Part shown: in pieces, positions 1-8,511 of the stretch
How the letters are laid out: each line of letters starts with the position of its first letter
How positions within the stretch are numbered: position 1 is the stretch's first letter
Assembly (NCBI GenBank): GCA_910584645.1
Contig: CAJUAU010000015.1
Span: 1 to 64,000, forward strand
DNA from: an uncultured Eubacterium sp.
Lineage (GTDB): Bacteria > Bacillota > Clostridia > Lachnospirales > Lachnospiraceae
Reading direction: 5' to 3'
Length of the DNA: 64,000 nt
Program-made: the position numbers and the translations under genes
The notes under the pieces: generated by a model
What the model was told of the DNA's origin: nothing
Database searches by the model: none
Seen by the model: only the letters and a program-made list of their open reading frames with translations

Positions 1-34
1 ACATAGGTTGGGGGATAACTCATTTTGATTTGTA

Positions 35-1072
35 CTATTTATATACTAACACCAAAGCTTTCAAATCCTCTGAATTTACTTTCTTATAATAATTTAACCA
101 GCCCCTATTAAACATTCCTATCCGATCAAGTTTCTCATGTAGATTCTGCCCTTTTTTTGAAATCAGAACTTCCATATTCCTCTTTATTTTTTGCTTCCTT
201 TTATCACTAATCACAAATTCATATTGATTTACCTTCTTTTTAAACCCATATCCTAAATAAACAAGTTCCTCCGGACTCACAATTTGGGTTTTTTCACTAT
301 TTAAACGCAAATGCAACGCTTCTTTCAGATATACTTTAACTTTATTTAATAATCTTTTAGCTTCGTCATAACTCGCACAAAATATCACAACATCATCTGC
401 ATAACGAACAAAAGGGACACCTGATTTTTCAATATAGCGATCCAAAGCATCCATATATACATTTGCCAGCAAAGGGCTTAATGCACTTCCTTGCGATATA
501 CCTATGTGCTTAATATATGTATGATTTCCATACCAGACTTTCAATTTAATATACCCTTCAATCAGCTTTAAAAAACGTGGATCTTGTATATTTTGCTGTA
601 AGGTTCGCAACAACACTGAGTGGTCTACTTCATCAAAAAAACATTTAATATCCAAATCAATCACATATTCAAACCCGGAATTAATCTTTTTCATGCACGC
701 ATCCAAAGCTTCGCTACATCCCCTTCCCCTGCGAAAGCCATAGCTATTATTGCTAAACAAAGGATTATAATAAGGTGCTAAAACGCTATGGATGGCATAT
801 AAAATCATTCTGTCAATCATACAGGGAATTTCCAACACTCTTCTTTCCTTCTTTCCCGGCTTTCTAAGTAATATCTTCTTGCCAGGCAATGGCTTATAAC
901 ATCCATTACAAATATCTTTTTTAATAGCATTGCCATGTTTTTTCCAATAATCCGACAACTCATACCAAAGTATTCCGTCAGAACCAGGACCCCCTTTTTT
1001 CTGCTCTATATGTCGCATTGCTTTTGTTATCATCTGTTCTGTCAAAAGATTTTCCACTCTCGCATTTATCAT
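35..1072 (-). CDS. Group II-like reverse transcriptase, free-standing
   Basis: The protein has 345 residues. It shows the reverse transcriptase palm signature RYADD, the QGSALSPLLANVY motif typical of group II intron and group II-like enzymes, and a short maturase/thumb-like end with RGWLNYYK. There is no HNH endonuclease or DNA-binding tail. The start has GGAGGG six bases upstream, and the gene begins 19 bases after the previous one, so it reads as the last gene of the operon from 5545. Coding sequence lies directly upstream, where the 5' part of an intron RNA would have to be, so it does not look like an ORF inside a group II intron. The likely activity is RNA-templated DNA synthesis. Template and role are unknown; repair, defence or a phage-derived function are all possible. 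Confidence 0.85.
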   Translation of the reverse strand: MINARVENLLTEQMITKAMRHIEQKKGGPGSDGILWYELSDYWKKHGNAIKKDICNGCYKPLPGKKILLRKPGKKERRVLEIPCMIDRMILYAIHSVLAPYYNPLFSNNSYGFRRGRGCSEALDACMKKINSGFEYVIDLDIKCFFDEVDHSVLLRTLQQNIQDPRFLKLIEGYIKLKVWYGNHTYIKHIGISQGSALSPLLANVYMDALDRYIEKSGVPFVRYADDVVIFCASYDEAKRLLNKVKVYLKEALHLRLNSEKTQIVSPEELVYLGYGFKKKVNQYEFVISDKRKQKIKRNMEVLISKKGQNLHEKLDRIGMFNRGWLNYYKKVNSEDLKALVLVYK

Positions 1073-1091
1073 GTCATTCCCTCCAATCTTT

Positions 1092-1667
1092 TTACTTCAC
1101 TCTTTGATATAGTACTTCTTCCCATGTATCCTGAACAATCAAACGTCTTACAAACAGCACTCCATTAGGTGCACTCATATGTGTAAGCACCTTTAAATAC
1201 AAGGATATATCTCCCGGAATCGAGAAGCAAATCAGTTGATTTCCTCCTGGATATAGTCTGCACATACTCCCTGGTCCCGGTCTAAGCAAACCAATTTCAA
1301 TGCTCCCACTATTCCATAATTTATAATCCGATAATGTACTCAAAATCTTTGCCTCTGGAAAATATGCACGAATCAATTTCACTTCATTCATACAAGAATA
1401 TAAAATCAAAACATTTCCCTTTAAACAATTTGCTACTTTGTACAACCTGACAATTTTCTTCTTGTGAAAACATCTGGCATTTCCCATAGCATCCCTGTAT
1501 ATTCCACTTGACATTTCCTGAAGTCTTTCTGCCACTTTTTTATCTTGCAGCAAGAATTCCTTTCCCGAATGTCCATATGTTAATTCACTTTGTGCAAGGT
1601 TATATTTTGATTGCTCCTTTTCATTCAACCGAATAAATTCATCCCGATACAGAATTCTGCTTTTCAT
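1092..1667 (-). CDS. Truncated, degenerate SNF2-helicase C-terminal domain
   Basis: The protein has 191 residues. Read against the C-terminal RecA domain of phage SNF2 helicases, the order of elements fits: a LLQ...SSGIYRD stretch, an FHKKKI stretch before a helix, a hydrophobic strand GNVLILYS, FPEAKILS, then YPGGNQLICFSIPGD where the family has an NLQ-GG-IVWF element. The arginine-finger helix (QANARLHRQGQ in typical phage enzymes) is replaced by unrelated sequence, and the whole N-terminal RecA domain is missing, so helicase activity is unlikely. GAGGAGG lies five bases before the ATG, and the gene overlaps the upstream VapE gene by 29 bases, which suggests coupled translation. The family assignment is by eye from remembered family features. 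Confidence 0.55.
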   Translation of the reverse strand: MKSRILYRDEFIRLNEKEQSKYNLAQSELTYGHSGKEFLLQDKKVAERLQEMSSGIYRDAMGNARCFHKKKIVRLYKVANCLKGNVLILYSCMNEVKLIRAYFPEAKILSTLSDYKLWNSGSIEIGLLRPGPGSMCRLYPGGNQLICFSIPGDISLYLKVLTHMSAPNGVLFVRRLIVQDTWEEVLYQRVK

Positions 1668-2913
1668 GACATCCTCCTCTGTTTATTTTAACAAATGTTT
1701 TTTGCACCCCATATCCCGGAATTCTCATTTTTCCGGTCGTATTACCGGAGTACATTTCCCATCCCCCAAGTTGCCGCAATATTCCTTCCAGCTCAAATGC
1801 ATCCCTGCGTTTCATGTCCTGCCGGTCCTTACCAAGACAGTCACACCATAATTCCATAAGACATATCCTTTGCTTTGTGTTCTTCTCCAAGTATTCACCA
1901 ACCAGGCCCAGTCTCGGATCACATTCCATTGCCAGCCTCTGCTGTTCGCCAGCGGCCTCCTGAATCTCCCCTGCCAGGTATAAAACTTCTCCTTCTCTAT
2001 ACCGTACACAAGCCTCTGCCCATAATTGGGCAATTTCATCATCCTTGAGCTTCCAAACAGATTTTGAGCCATTTCCACTCACAAATACAGGCCAAAATCT
2101 CCGGTTTCCTGTAATATCACGTAAAAAACCATCCATCGTATTTGTCGTTCCCACTAATATACTCCTGCGCGGATGTGCTTCAACATAAGCTCCATAAGGT
2201 ATTCTGTATTGATCATCTGCTCTGGACAGAAATGATTTTACCGTCTCCACATCCACTTTCCGAAGACCTGCCAATTCACTCAATTCCATAATCCATATTC
2301 CCTGCAATTTTTCTGCAGCTGTTTTATCTTTCATATCCGCTATAGTCATAGAATCTGAATGCCACCCCATTCCCATTTTTGAAAACAGCGTGCTTTTGCC
2401 AATACCTTGTTCTCCGCACAAAACCAGAATGGTATCACATTTTGTTCCCGGTTCGTATATTCTGCAAACCGCAGCTGTAAATGTTTTTCTAGTAACTGCT
2501 TTCACATATTCGGTATTCTCTGCCCCCAGATAATCAATCAATAAATTATCCAGTCTCTCTATGCCATCCCAATTTAAAGAGTTTAGATAATTTTGAATGG
2601 GATGATACCTTCTCTCAGAACTCAAAACCGCATACAAAGCATCCTTGCATTTTGTTGGAGCATATAAATTATATGTCTGTTCCAAATACATCTCAAAGCA
2701 GACAAGATCTGTATGCCTCCACCCCCTTCCCGCCCCTCTGGTCCACGGTACTTCTCCAATAATATCAATCTCCCCTCGCATTTCATTAAACATTAAGCCT
2801 CCCAGATTCTCATCATTTTTAACAATTGCCGCTATATTAGGCATTGTACATAAAATATTCCCTTTTGAATCTCTGTTTAGCTCTTCCAGCCAGCTTTCTT
2901 TATCGTAGATCAT
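1639..2913 (-). CDS. VapE-family P-loop ATPase (phage replication type)
   Basis: The protein has 424 residues. It carries a Walker A motif GEQGIGKST at about residue 165, a Walker B-like strand IWIMELSEL, and the family hallmark FLRDITGNRRFWPV. These fit the virulence-associated E family found next to DNA polymerase in many Firmicute prophages and satellites, where it acts as a replication ATPase or helicase. Of the module genes it is one of two that appear intact. The ATG overlaps the stop of the polymerase-like gene (ATGA), and AGGAGG lies upstream. The short opposite-strand reading frames here are shadows. Confidence 0.85.
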   Translation of the reverse strand: MIYDKESWLEELNRDSKGNILCTMPNIAAIVKNDENLGGLMFNEMRGEIDIIGEVPWTRGAGRGWRHTDLVCFEMYLEQTYNLYAPTKCKDALYAVLSSERRYHPIQNYLNSLNWDGIERLDNLLIDYLGAENTEYVKAVTRKTFTAAVCRIYEPGTKCDTILVLCGEQGIGKSTLFSKMGMGWHSDSMTIADMKDKTAAEKLQGIWIMELSELAGLRKVDVETVKSFLSRADDQYRIPYGAYVEAHPRRSILVGTTNTMDGFLRDITGNRRFWPVFVSGNGSKSVWKLKDDEIAQLWAEACVRYREGEVLYLAGEIQEAAGEQQRLAMECDPRLGLVGEYLEKNTKQRICLMELWCDCLGKDRQDMKRRDAFELEGILRQLGGWEMYSGNTTGKMRIPGYGVQKTFVKINRGGCHEKQNSVSG

Positions 2914-4430
2914 CCCACATTCCTCCTTGTAATATCGGGTAAAACATAACTACCATCAACGTGTAAAAAGCCTTTTAACACATTATCATCCGTAAAAAAC
3001 GATTCTCGATCCACCATAAACAGAATTCCATTTTTGGATGTACAAATGATTTCCGGTTCAAGCGAGCTTAAAATTTCAGCTTTATGCGTTACTATATCCT
3101 CCAGCCACGCATCTGCCACTATTTTTACTAATTCGCTCATGCTACACTGTACTTCTCTGCTTTTCCCTGCCCCATCCAATATTCGCATAACAAATATCCA
3201 TTTTTGATTTTCCATAATTAGCCTTGCCCCTAAAAAAAACAGAGCTCGTCTATTTCCCATTTTTATTATCAGACTGTTATACCGCCACATCATAATAATG
3301 TTTCCGGCTCGCACCTCTTTGTGGGTACAACATACCTGCCACACCGCCCGTACTATAGTTTCCAAACAACTTGTCAGTCCTGGCCTATACGATTTCCACA
3401 ATACCGCCCTGTCACGCATTTGCAATTCAGACAACCGCAATCCTGCCTGGGCATACTTAATACAGCCAGCCGCCCCATCTCCAAACATAAACATCCGGTC
3501 ATCAGATGCCATTTTTTTCCACCGCTTTCCGGCAGACCACCACAAAAAATCCGTTGTTATATTACTATAATCAATCAGTACCAAAGACTTTCCACATATA
3601 TGTCTGCCATTACTCTTCAGCGCTTTGTAAAGATATTGAGGTAAATTCAACAATCCCTGATATGCTCCGACTACTCCGTACTTTGATATTCTGCGTTCGA
3701 TCTCCGCATCTATTAATTCCGAATCGTTCTGCAGCTGATTAAACAATTGCCACCCCTCTTTGATATACGACATAGCTTGATCCGGCGTCTCTGTCTCCGT
3801 CTTGCTGTACCATACCTTTTTCCTGTCAGAATTGTCATAATCCGCCGATGCATTCATGCCATATCCATGTTCCCATGACAATATTTTATGACCTGCTTTT
3901 CCATAAGAAATATTTTCATACGGAAACTTTAACTTCCACTCATCTGTGATACACTCAAATCGCCTTAGCATCCTGACCTTCCATGCCAGATGTTCCTTAA
4001 CTTTTTCCCATAAATACTTATTGTCATCAGGCAGCCTCCGGTTTCCTAACAAATTATCCTGAGTAAATTTATTCAATTCTTTTATCTGCCACTGTCTCAT
4101 CATCTGTTGTTCGCCTAAAAGAGCTGCCAGTCCTTCCATTCCGCCCGCTACGTTCATCCACAGAAGACGCTGATACATATCAATACACCGGGCACGAATC
4201 TCGTCTTTTTTTAACAATCGGCACAGACTCTGAATCTTTTTCTCCGGTTCCATCATATATACATTGAAATCTTCATTCATTATGTCATGGCAAAATTCCT
4301 GTGACAACGTATTGTGATGAAAACAGTCAATAATTTCGGGAGCTTGTTCGTCTTTGGCAAATGCCAATAACATAATCTCGTTGTCCTTATCTTCTTCATA
4401 GCAATACAATTCTATATACAATTTCCCCAT
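2910..4430 (-). CDS. Diverged, probably inactive phage DNA polymerase family A protein
   Basis: The protein has 506 residues, shorter than the roughly 650 usual for phage PolA. Several stretches run collinear with phage family-A polymerases: IMLLAFAKDEQAPEIID near residue 20, VAGGMEGLAALLG near 95, LVLIDYSNITTDFLWWSAG at 283-301 (motif A region), GDGAAGCIKYAQAGL at 317-331, and GILFMVDRES at 468-477 (motif C region). Key residues appear changed. The exonuclease DIE near residue 6 reads ELY, the motif A glutamate is lost, much of the segment between motifs A and B is missing, and the VHDE of motif C reads VDRE. The frame is fully open, it has an AGGAGG site, and it sits in a tight operon, so it appears maintained rather than decaying. 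It could be a structural or template-binding relic. The assignment is by eye. Confidence 0.6.
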   Translation of the reverse strand: MGKLYIELYCYEEDKDNEIMLLAFAKDEQAPEIIDCFHHNTLSQEFCHDIMNEDFNVYMMEPEKKIQSLCRLLKKDEIRARCIDMYQRLLWMNVAGGMEGLAALLGEQQMMRQWQIKELNKFTQDNLLGNRRLPDDNKYLWEKVKEHLAWKVRMLRRFECITDEWKLKFPYENISYGKAGHKILSWEHGYGMNASADYDNSDRKKVWYSKTETETPDQAMSYIKEGWQLFNQLQNDSELIDAEIERRISKYGVVGAYQGLLNLPQYLYKALKSNGRHICGKSLVLIDYSNITTDFLWWSAGKRWKKMASDDRMFMFGDGAAGCIKYAQAGLRLSELQMRDRAVLWKSYRPGLTSCLETIVRAVWQVCCTHKEVRAGNIIMMWRYNSLIIKMGNRRALFFLGARLIMENQKWIFVMRILDGAGKSREVQCSMSELVKIVADAWLEDIVTHKAEILSSLEPEIICTSKNGILFMVDRESFFTDDNVLKGFLHVDGSYVLPDITRRNVG

Positions 4431-4439
4431 ATAGCCTCC

Positions 4440-4970
4440 TTACTGCAGGTAATCATCCGGCTGCACCGGTTTGAACTCCGACGAAGCATGAATTCTTCCA
4501 CATAGCGGAGCACCATCCCGTACCTTCTGTATATTGCCGAGCCAAACACCGATACCTTTATTTCCGCAATGATTATATGCGTAAAATATCATACTCACAT
4601 TGCCATAACATCCAGAATACAATTCTCCATGATTCACAATAGGTTTTACATTCTGATCAACAATCTGCGGTGCTTCCTTGCTCTTAGCATTTAAATAATA
4701 ACAATTCTTAAAAGTTATATTGCCGGATTTCTCTATATCCCCATCATGAAGAGGGATTTTTAAATTTTCCGGAACACTTCCACCCCATTTATCAACATAT
4801 TTGTCTTTCACATATTCAATTACGTTGTGAATTTTATTTACAGTCTCGACATCTTCTTTGGGAATCAACGCTACCATGGAATATTTTTGCCCTCCATAAA
4901 GCGAACTCGGTTTCCAACAATTCAAAAATGCCATTCTGCATGAAATAATAATTCTATTCTTGCCTGCCAT
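4440..4970 (-). CDS. DUF2815 family protein (phage ssDNA-binding type)
   Basis: The protein has 176 residues. The pattern KYSMVALIPKED, then IPLHDGD, then APQIVDQNVKPI, then SGCYGNVSMIFYAYN and GIGVWLGNIQKVRDG is that of DUF2815. This family sits directly upstream of family-A DNA polymerase in clostridial prophages and is thought to bind single-stranded DNA. Length and motifs look complete. The stop is nine bases before the polymerase-like gene. In this operon it and VapE are the intact parts of the module. Confidence 0.85.
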   Translation of the reverse strand: MAGKNRIIISCRMAFLNCWKPSSLYGGQKYSMVALIPKEDVETVNKIHNVIEYVKDKYVDKWGGSVPENLKIPLHDGDIEKSGNITFKNCYYLNAKSKEAPQIVDQNVKPIVNHGELYSGCYGNVSMIFYAYNHCGNKGIGVWLGNIQKVRDGAPLCGRIHASSEFKPVQPDDYLQ

Positions 4971-4989
4971 AACACATTTCCCCTTTCCG

Positions 4990-5292
4990 TCATAAATCTT
5001 TAGCTATACTATAGACATCTGCATAATCTCTTTCCTCTAAATCAGATAGCCTTTCCACATGAAATAACATCAACAGTTCCCGGACTTTATCTTCCTTTCC
5101 ATCTTCTCTGCATTTAACAAACAATTCTTTTATTTCTTCCAGAGTTACCTTTGTATTTCCGTATCGTTCTTCAAATTCACGTTCTGCTATGTTGACGTGA
5201 TATTCCTGTAAAACCAACCGCAAAGCTTCTGTAATTCCTTCCATACACTCAATAAGCTGCTCCACAAACACTTTCATAATTTCATCTGTCAT
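4990..5292 (-). CDS. Small phage-type helical protein
   Basis: The protein has 100 residues and is acidic and helical. Its C-terminal half (VTLEEIKELFVKCRE, then VRELLMLFHVERLSDL, then DYADVYSIAKDL) resembles a repeat-like segment of small proteins encoded early in clostridial prophage replication modules. No catalytic motif is visible and the function is unknown. It overlaps the preceding 91-residue gene by 11 bases, which suggests translational coupling. Confidence 0.6.
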   Translation of the reverse strand: MTDEIMKVFVEQLIECMEGITEALRLVLQEYHVNIAEREFEERYGNTKVTLEEIKELFVKCREDGKEDKVRELLMLFHVERLSDLEERDYADVYSIAKDL

Positions 5293-5545
5293 AATGTTCT
5301 GCCCTCCATATCTTTTTCACTTCTTTTCCAAGCCGTCCTTCCAAAAGCCGGCGCACAAATCGATACCTCCGCCAATCCTTGCTATTTCGTAAACGTGATA
5401 AACTTTTGCCGTGTTGAAAATACTTATGAACCGACTTTCGGTACCTTCCGTGGTACAGTTCGTAATTTCCATATTTTCCTTTGTAAAAGAAAATAATGTG
5501 CCATCCTCTTGGAGCCAGCTCCGTATAAATGGTATCTTTTGTCAT
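5282..5545 (-). CDS. Small basic hypothetical protein, first gene of the RT operon
   Basis: The protein is about 87 residues from the ATG at 5545; a GTG four codons earlier is possible. AGGAGG lies 11 bases before the ATG. It is very rich in Arg, Lys, Tyr and Trp (for example HGRYRKSVHKYF and WRRYRFVRRLLEGRL), so nucleic-acid binding is plausible. I do not recognise a family. It is the first gene after the promoter at 5589-5618. Confidence 0.6.
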   Translation of the reverse strand: MTKDTIYTELAPRGWHIIFFYKGKYGNYELYHGRYRKSVHKYFQHGKSLSRLRNSKDWRRYRFVRRLLEGRLGKEVKKIWRAEHYDR

Positions 5546-5588
5546 TGTTTGTAACACCTCCTCCTGTCAAAAATTTTCTGTTAGGATA

Positions 5589-5618
5589 ATCATACAATAT
5601 GATTATAAATAAAGTCAA
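5589..5618 (-). promoter_or_regulatory. Sigma-A-like promoter for the RT operon
   Basis: On the minus strand TTGACT (5613-5618) is followed after 18 bases by TATGAT (5589-5594). It lies in the AT-rich gap between the divergent regulator and the operon, about 45 bases before the first start codon. Confidence 0.6.
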
Positions 5619-5731
5619 TTTATGTCTTTTTTAGCTTACAAATAAAATTATTTTTAGTATCATAAAATATATTTACTTTTAATAAATTATATTTTATAAT
5701 AATTTTAAAGAACCATAAGGAGATTGATATT

Positions 5732-6892
5732 ATGAGACTGAAAAATAATACTGGATACGAACTACCAAAGGCACATATAGAGCTAATCATCAAGCGTCTC
5801 GATTCAGCACGTCAAAACTATGAAAAGCTGGAATTGAATGGAATGAAATTAACCGCAAAGTATGTCCAAAATTATTTAAAGCGGCTTTATGGAGAATATA
5901 GTTATCCAACTGAACCAACAATCAATAAGCACATCCATTACAATAAATACCCTGAAAAAGGACCAGGCTACTTTTCAATTAATATAACTTTAGTAGCCCA
6001 GCTATGCCGTATGTTCAATGTGAGTATGTCCTACATCCTCGCGCTTCCCGACGATGCAGATGTTTCTCTTCTCCCCAATTCATATGGTTCTCAATTCAAA
6101 CAGCTGGATGACCCCAATTTTATGGGCACGTTTTATTGCTATATGCTTCAGGAGTCTCAAGGAACCTCCAAAGCCAGCTCTTCAAAAACCAATACTCTCC
6201 GAAAAAATGATAATATCACAAAATGCACTCTTAAAATCAACCGCATTTCCAACCGGACTGTGGCTACTCTCTCAATTCCTTACCCCCGCAGCATGGGCGA
6301 AGGATATATTGAAGTCACAGCTACCGGACAACCGATTCATTGTAAATTCAGCAATAATATTATCATAAACCTGGCATCTGAAAATGGGCGTTTGTATACC
6401 CTGATGTACGGTCATGATACTTTTTATACTAACATTTTACACTTTCGGGAGTGCGTTCTTTTGTCCCCTTCCCCCGGCACTCCCGGAAAGCCGCTTCTGT
6501 CTAAGATGATTTTACTGCGTTATGCCATCCGCGAGTCTGATTATGATTTTATACGGGGACTTCTTTCTTTTAACGTCAATAGTGTTATCATTGCCAAAAG
6601 TAAATTTGAGGAAATATGCTCCGACCCCGATATCAAAAAATTCAAAGAAGAGTTTCAACCGTGGCTGGATATCTACGAACAACCTTTTTATGTGATTCCC
6701 GACAGCCTGATTGAATGTAACTATGATACTAGTTTCAGCCAGCTGGAACTAAAAAAAATTATGCTAAAACTCCGTAACCATAGTTATTCCATGGCACAAA
6801 TCGAAATCGGGACAGAAAACAAAGGATATGCTATTGCCAAAGAACTTCAAAATATCGAAAACAGCGATGAGATAACGGATCCCGTTCCGTAA
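5732..6892 (+). CDS. Probable Xre-like regulator with large C-terminal domain
   Basis: The protein has 386 residues. Residues 40-110 contain two helical stretches separated by a long loop and end in ITLVAQLCRMFNVSMSYILAL. This is the pattern of the last helices of an Xre/Cro domain (a family member normally reads like 'iakalnvsldyLlgl'). The rest, about 270 residues, is not recognised. It is transcribed away from the RT operon across a 174-base AT-rich gap, the usual arrangement for a phage-type regulator. AAGGAG lies nine bases before the ATG. Controlling the divergent operon is an inference from position. Confidence 0.55.
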   Translation: MRLKNNTGYELPKAHIELIIKRLDSARQNYEKLELNGMKLTAKYVQNYLKRLYGEYSYPTEPTINKHIHYNKYPEKGPGYFSINITLVAQLCRMFNVSMSYILALPDDADVSLLPNSYGSQFKQLDDPNFMGTFYCYMLQESQGTSKASSSKTNTLRKNDNITKCTLKINRISNRTVATLSIPYPRSMGEGYIEVTATGQPIHCKFSNNIIINLASENGRLYTLMYGHDTFYTNILHFRECVLLSPSPGTPGKPLLSKMILLRYAIRESDYDFIRGLLSFNVNSVIIAKSKFEEICSDPDIKKFKEEFQPWLDIYEQPFYVIPDSLIECNYDTSFSQLELKKIMLKLRNHSYSMAQIEIGTENKGYAIAKELQNIENSDEITDPVP

Positions 6893-7145
6893 TTGTCGGT
6901 CGTGTTGCCGGTGTTGCCGAAATCTATTCCGTCTTTCCTCTTCCCACCTGTCTTCTGCATTACTTTATAAACTTTATAAAATATCGGCAACGTCAACATA
7001 CGTAGTTGTCTTTTATCTAAGAATATGATATATTTTTAAAGAAGCCATTTATAAACCTATGATACGAGGAGAGAAAAGTTTGTGTCTGCGCTGCGACACA
7101 AACATTGCATTATGCGCAAAAGGCAGCGCAGAAATGAGGGAAATC

Positions 7146-8321
7146 ATGAAAAGAAATCACACAAAGATTTTGTCTGTAATATTAACAGCAGCCTTGATCG
7201 GCTCTTTGATCGCATCCCCCACAACCGCCGGGGCAGCAAAGAAGCTTAAGGCTGTCTCGCCTAAAAGCGTAACAGCAGGCAAAAGCATCAAAGTTAAGGT
7301 AAACATGAAATGTAAGTTCAAATCTTCAAATAAGAAGATTGCGACAGTGAGTTCAAAGGGAGTTGTCAAAGGAAAAAAGGCGGGCAAAGTCAAAATCACC
7401 GTTACTGCCAAAAAAAACAAACAGAGAAAGACAGTGAAAATTACTGTCAAGAAGAAGGACAAAAAGGTGGTAACAAAAACACCAAGTACGGCAGCACCGA
7501 GTGTGAGTACAACACATCCGCCACAGGATGGTGTGACGCAAACACCCAAGCCGTCTGAAGGAGTAAGTCAGACACCGAGTGTTCCGCAAAAATCATCTAA
7601 TCCTGCAACAGGATCACCTGATGTTCCGGCTCCAGAGACGCCACCAGCTACATCAGCACCAGGTCCAATTGGCACTGAAACTCCATCACCCGATTTGTCC
7701 AGTACACCAAAGCCATCAGTATCACCTGTGCCGACCAGCACAGCAACACCTTCAATGACGAAACAGCCTATAGGCATAACTGCAGAGTTCGAAGGGAAGC
7801 TCCCGTTAAACAGTATAAATTCAAATCAAGATGTAACGCTTGAATTTGTTAATAAAAATACTGTAATAACAACTGTTAAATATAGTGATAACACGGAAAA
7901 AAAATTAAAATCCAACGAAATTACAGTAGGGGAAGGAAAAGTTATAGAAGATAATGACAGAATGTATGCTGTAAAAGACATAACATATGAAGAATTTTCT
8001 ACAACATTACGAGTAGAAATAATTAAAGTTGATGCTGAAGTTTTATATCCAGATTCAATTATGTGTACTTATCAAGGAGGAACACTTAAAGAAGGAGAAT
8101 ATCCGGATTTGAAAGATATTAAGACCGAAGCAATTTATGACTATAATACGATAAAGGTTGTTGAATCAGATCAGTTAAATATTAATTTACTGTATGATTC
8201 ATATGTTACAGCAGGAGTTAAAGAATACAGATTTGAACTTAATTATAATTATTTTTTTGAGTTCAATGGAGAAATTCTTCATTCCTATGCAGCAGATTCG
8301 GTTTATATATCGTATGAGTGA
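7146..8321 (+). CDS. Secreted protein with bacterial Ig-like (Big2) domain and Pro/Thr linker
   Basis: I place the start at the ATG at 7146, with GAGGGA just upstream; the frame is open for 29 codons further upstream, but those lack signal-peptide character. The protein is about 390 residues: a basic start, a hydrophobic signal segment (ILSVILTAALIGSLIASP) ending near AGAA, a Lys-rich Big2-like domain with KIATVSSKGVVKGKKAGKVKITVTA, a linker of about 110 residues rich in Pro, Thr and Ser, and an unrecognised C-terminal domain. It is exported and possibly wall-associated; no LPxTG motif was seen. A strong hairpin follows at 8361. It has no obvious link to either defence-like operon. Confidence 0.8.
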   Translation: MKRNHTKILSVILTAALIGSLIASPTTAGAAKKLKAVSPKSVTAGKSIKVKVNMKCKFKSSNKKIATVSSKGVVKGKKAGKVKITVTAKKNKQRKTVKITVKKKDKKVVTKTPSTAAPSVSTTHPPQDGVTQTPKPSEGVSQTPSVPQKSSNPATGSPDVPAPETPPATSAPGPIGTETPSPDLSSTPKPSVSPVPTSTATPSMTKQPIGITAEFEGKLPLNSINSNQDVTLEFVNKNTVITTVKYSDNTEKKLKSNEITVGEGKVIEDNDRMYAVKDITYEEFSTTLRVEIIKVDAEVLYPDSIMCTYQGGTLKEGEYPDLKDIKTEAIYDYNTIKVVESDQLNINLLYDSYVTAGVKEYRFELNYNYFFEFNGEILHSYAADSVYISYE

Positions 8322-8360
8322 TATATGGATTATTCCTGTATAGGCAAAAAAGTGTAATAA

Positions 8361-8390
8361 GCAAAAAAACCTTGGTGGGGGTTTTTTTGC
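8361..8390 (+). terminator. Rho-independent terminator after the Big2 gene
   Basis: GCAAAAAAACC pairs with GGGTTTTTTTGC around a short loop, giving a stem with a T-run in its 3' arm about 40 bases after the stop codon. It may work in both directions. Confidence 0.7.
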
Positions 8391-8511
8391 TCAGATTTCC
8401 GTTACCTGTGTAAAAGAATGGTTTGAGTGCAGGCCCGCAAGGGTTATGTGCATCAAGGAAATTATTTGACAGGTAATATAATTGCAGGGACGCAGTCTCG
8501 CGTCTACTTCC

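Noticed and set aside
1..1667. Group II intron hosting the RT
   Set aside because: The region just upstream of the RT is coding and joined to the operon, so there is no room for intron domains I-III; domain V could only lie outside the window.
35..5545. Diversity-generating retroelement or retron
   Set aside because: No template/variable repeat pair and no msr-msd-like inverted repeats were seen, and the RT motifs are group II-like.
7157..7777. Opposite-strand hydrophobic reading frames across the Big2 gene
   Set aside because: They mirror the Lys- and Pro/Thr-rich coding of the plus strand and lack ribosome binding sites.
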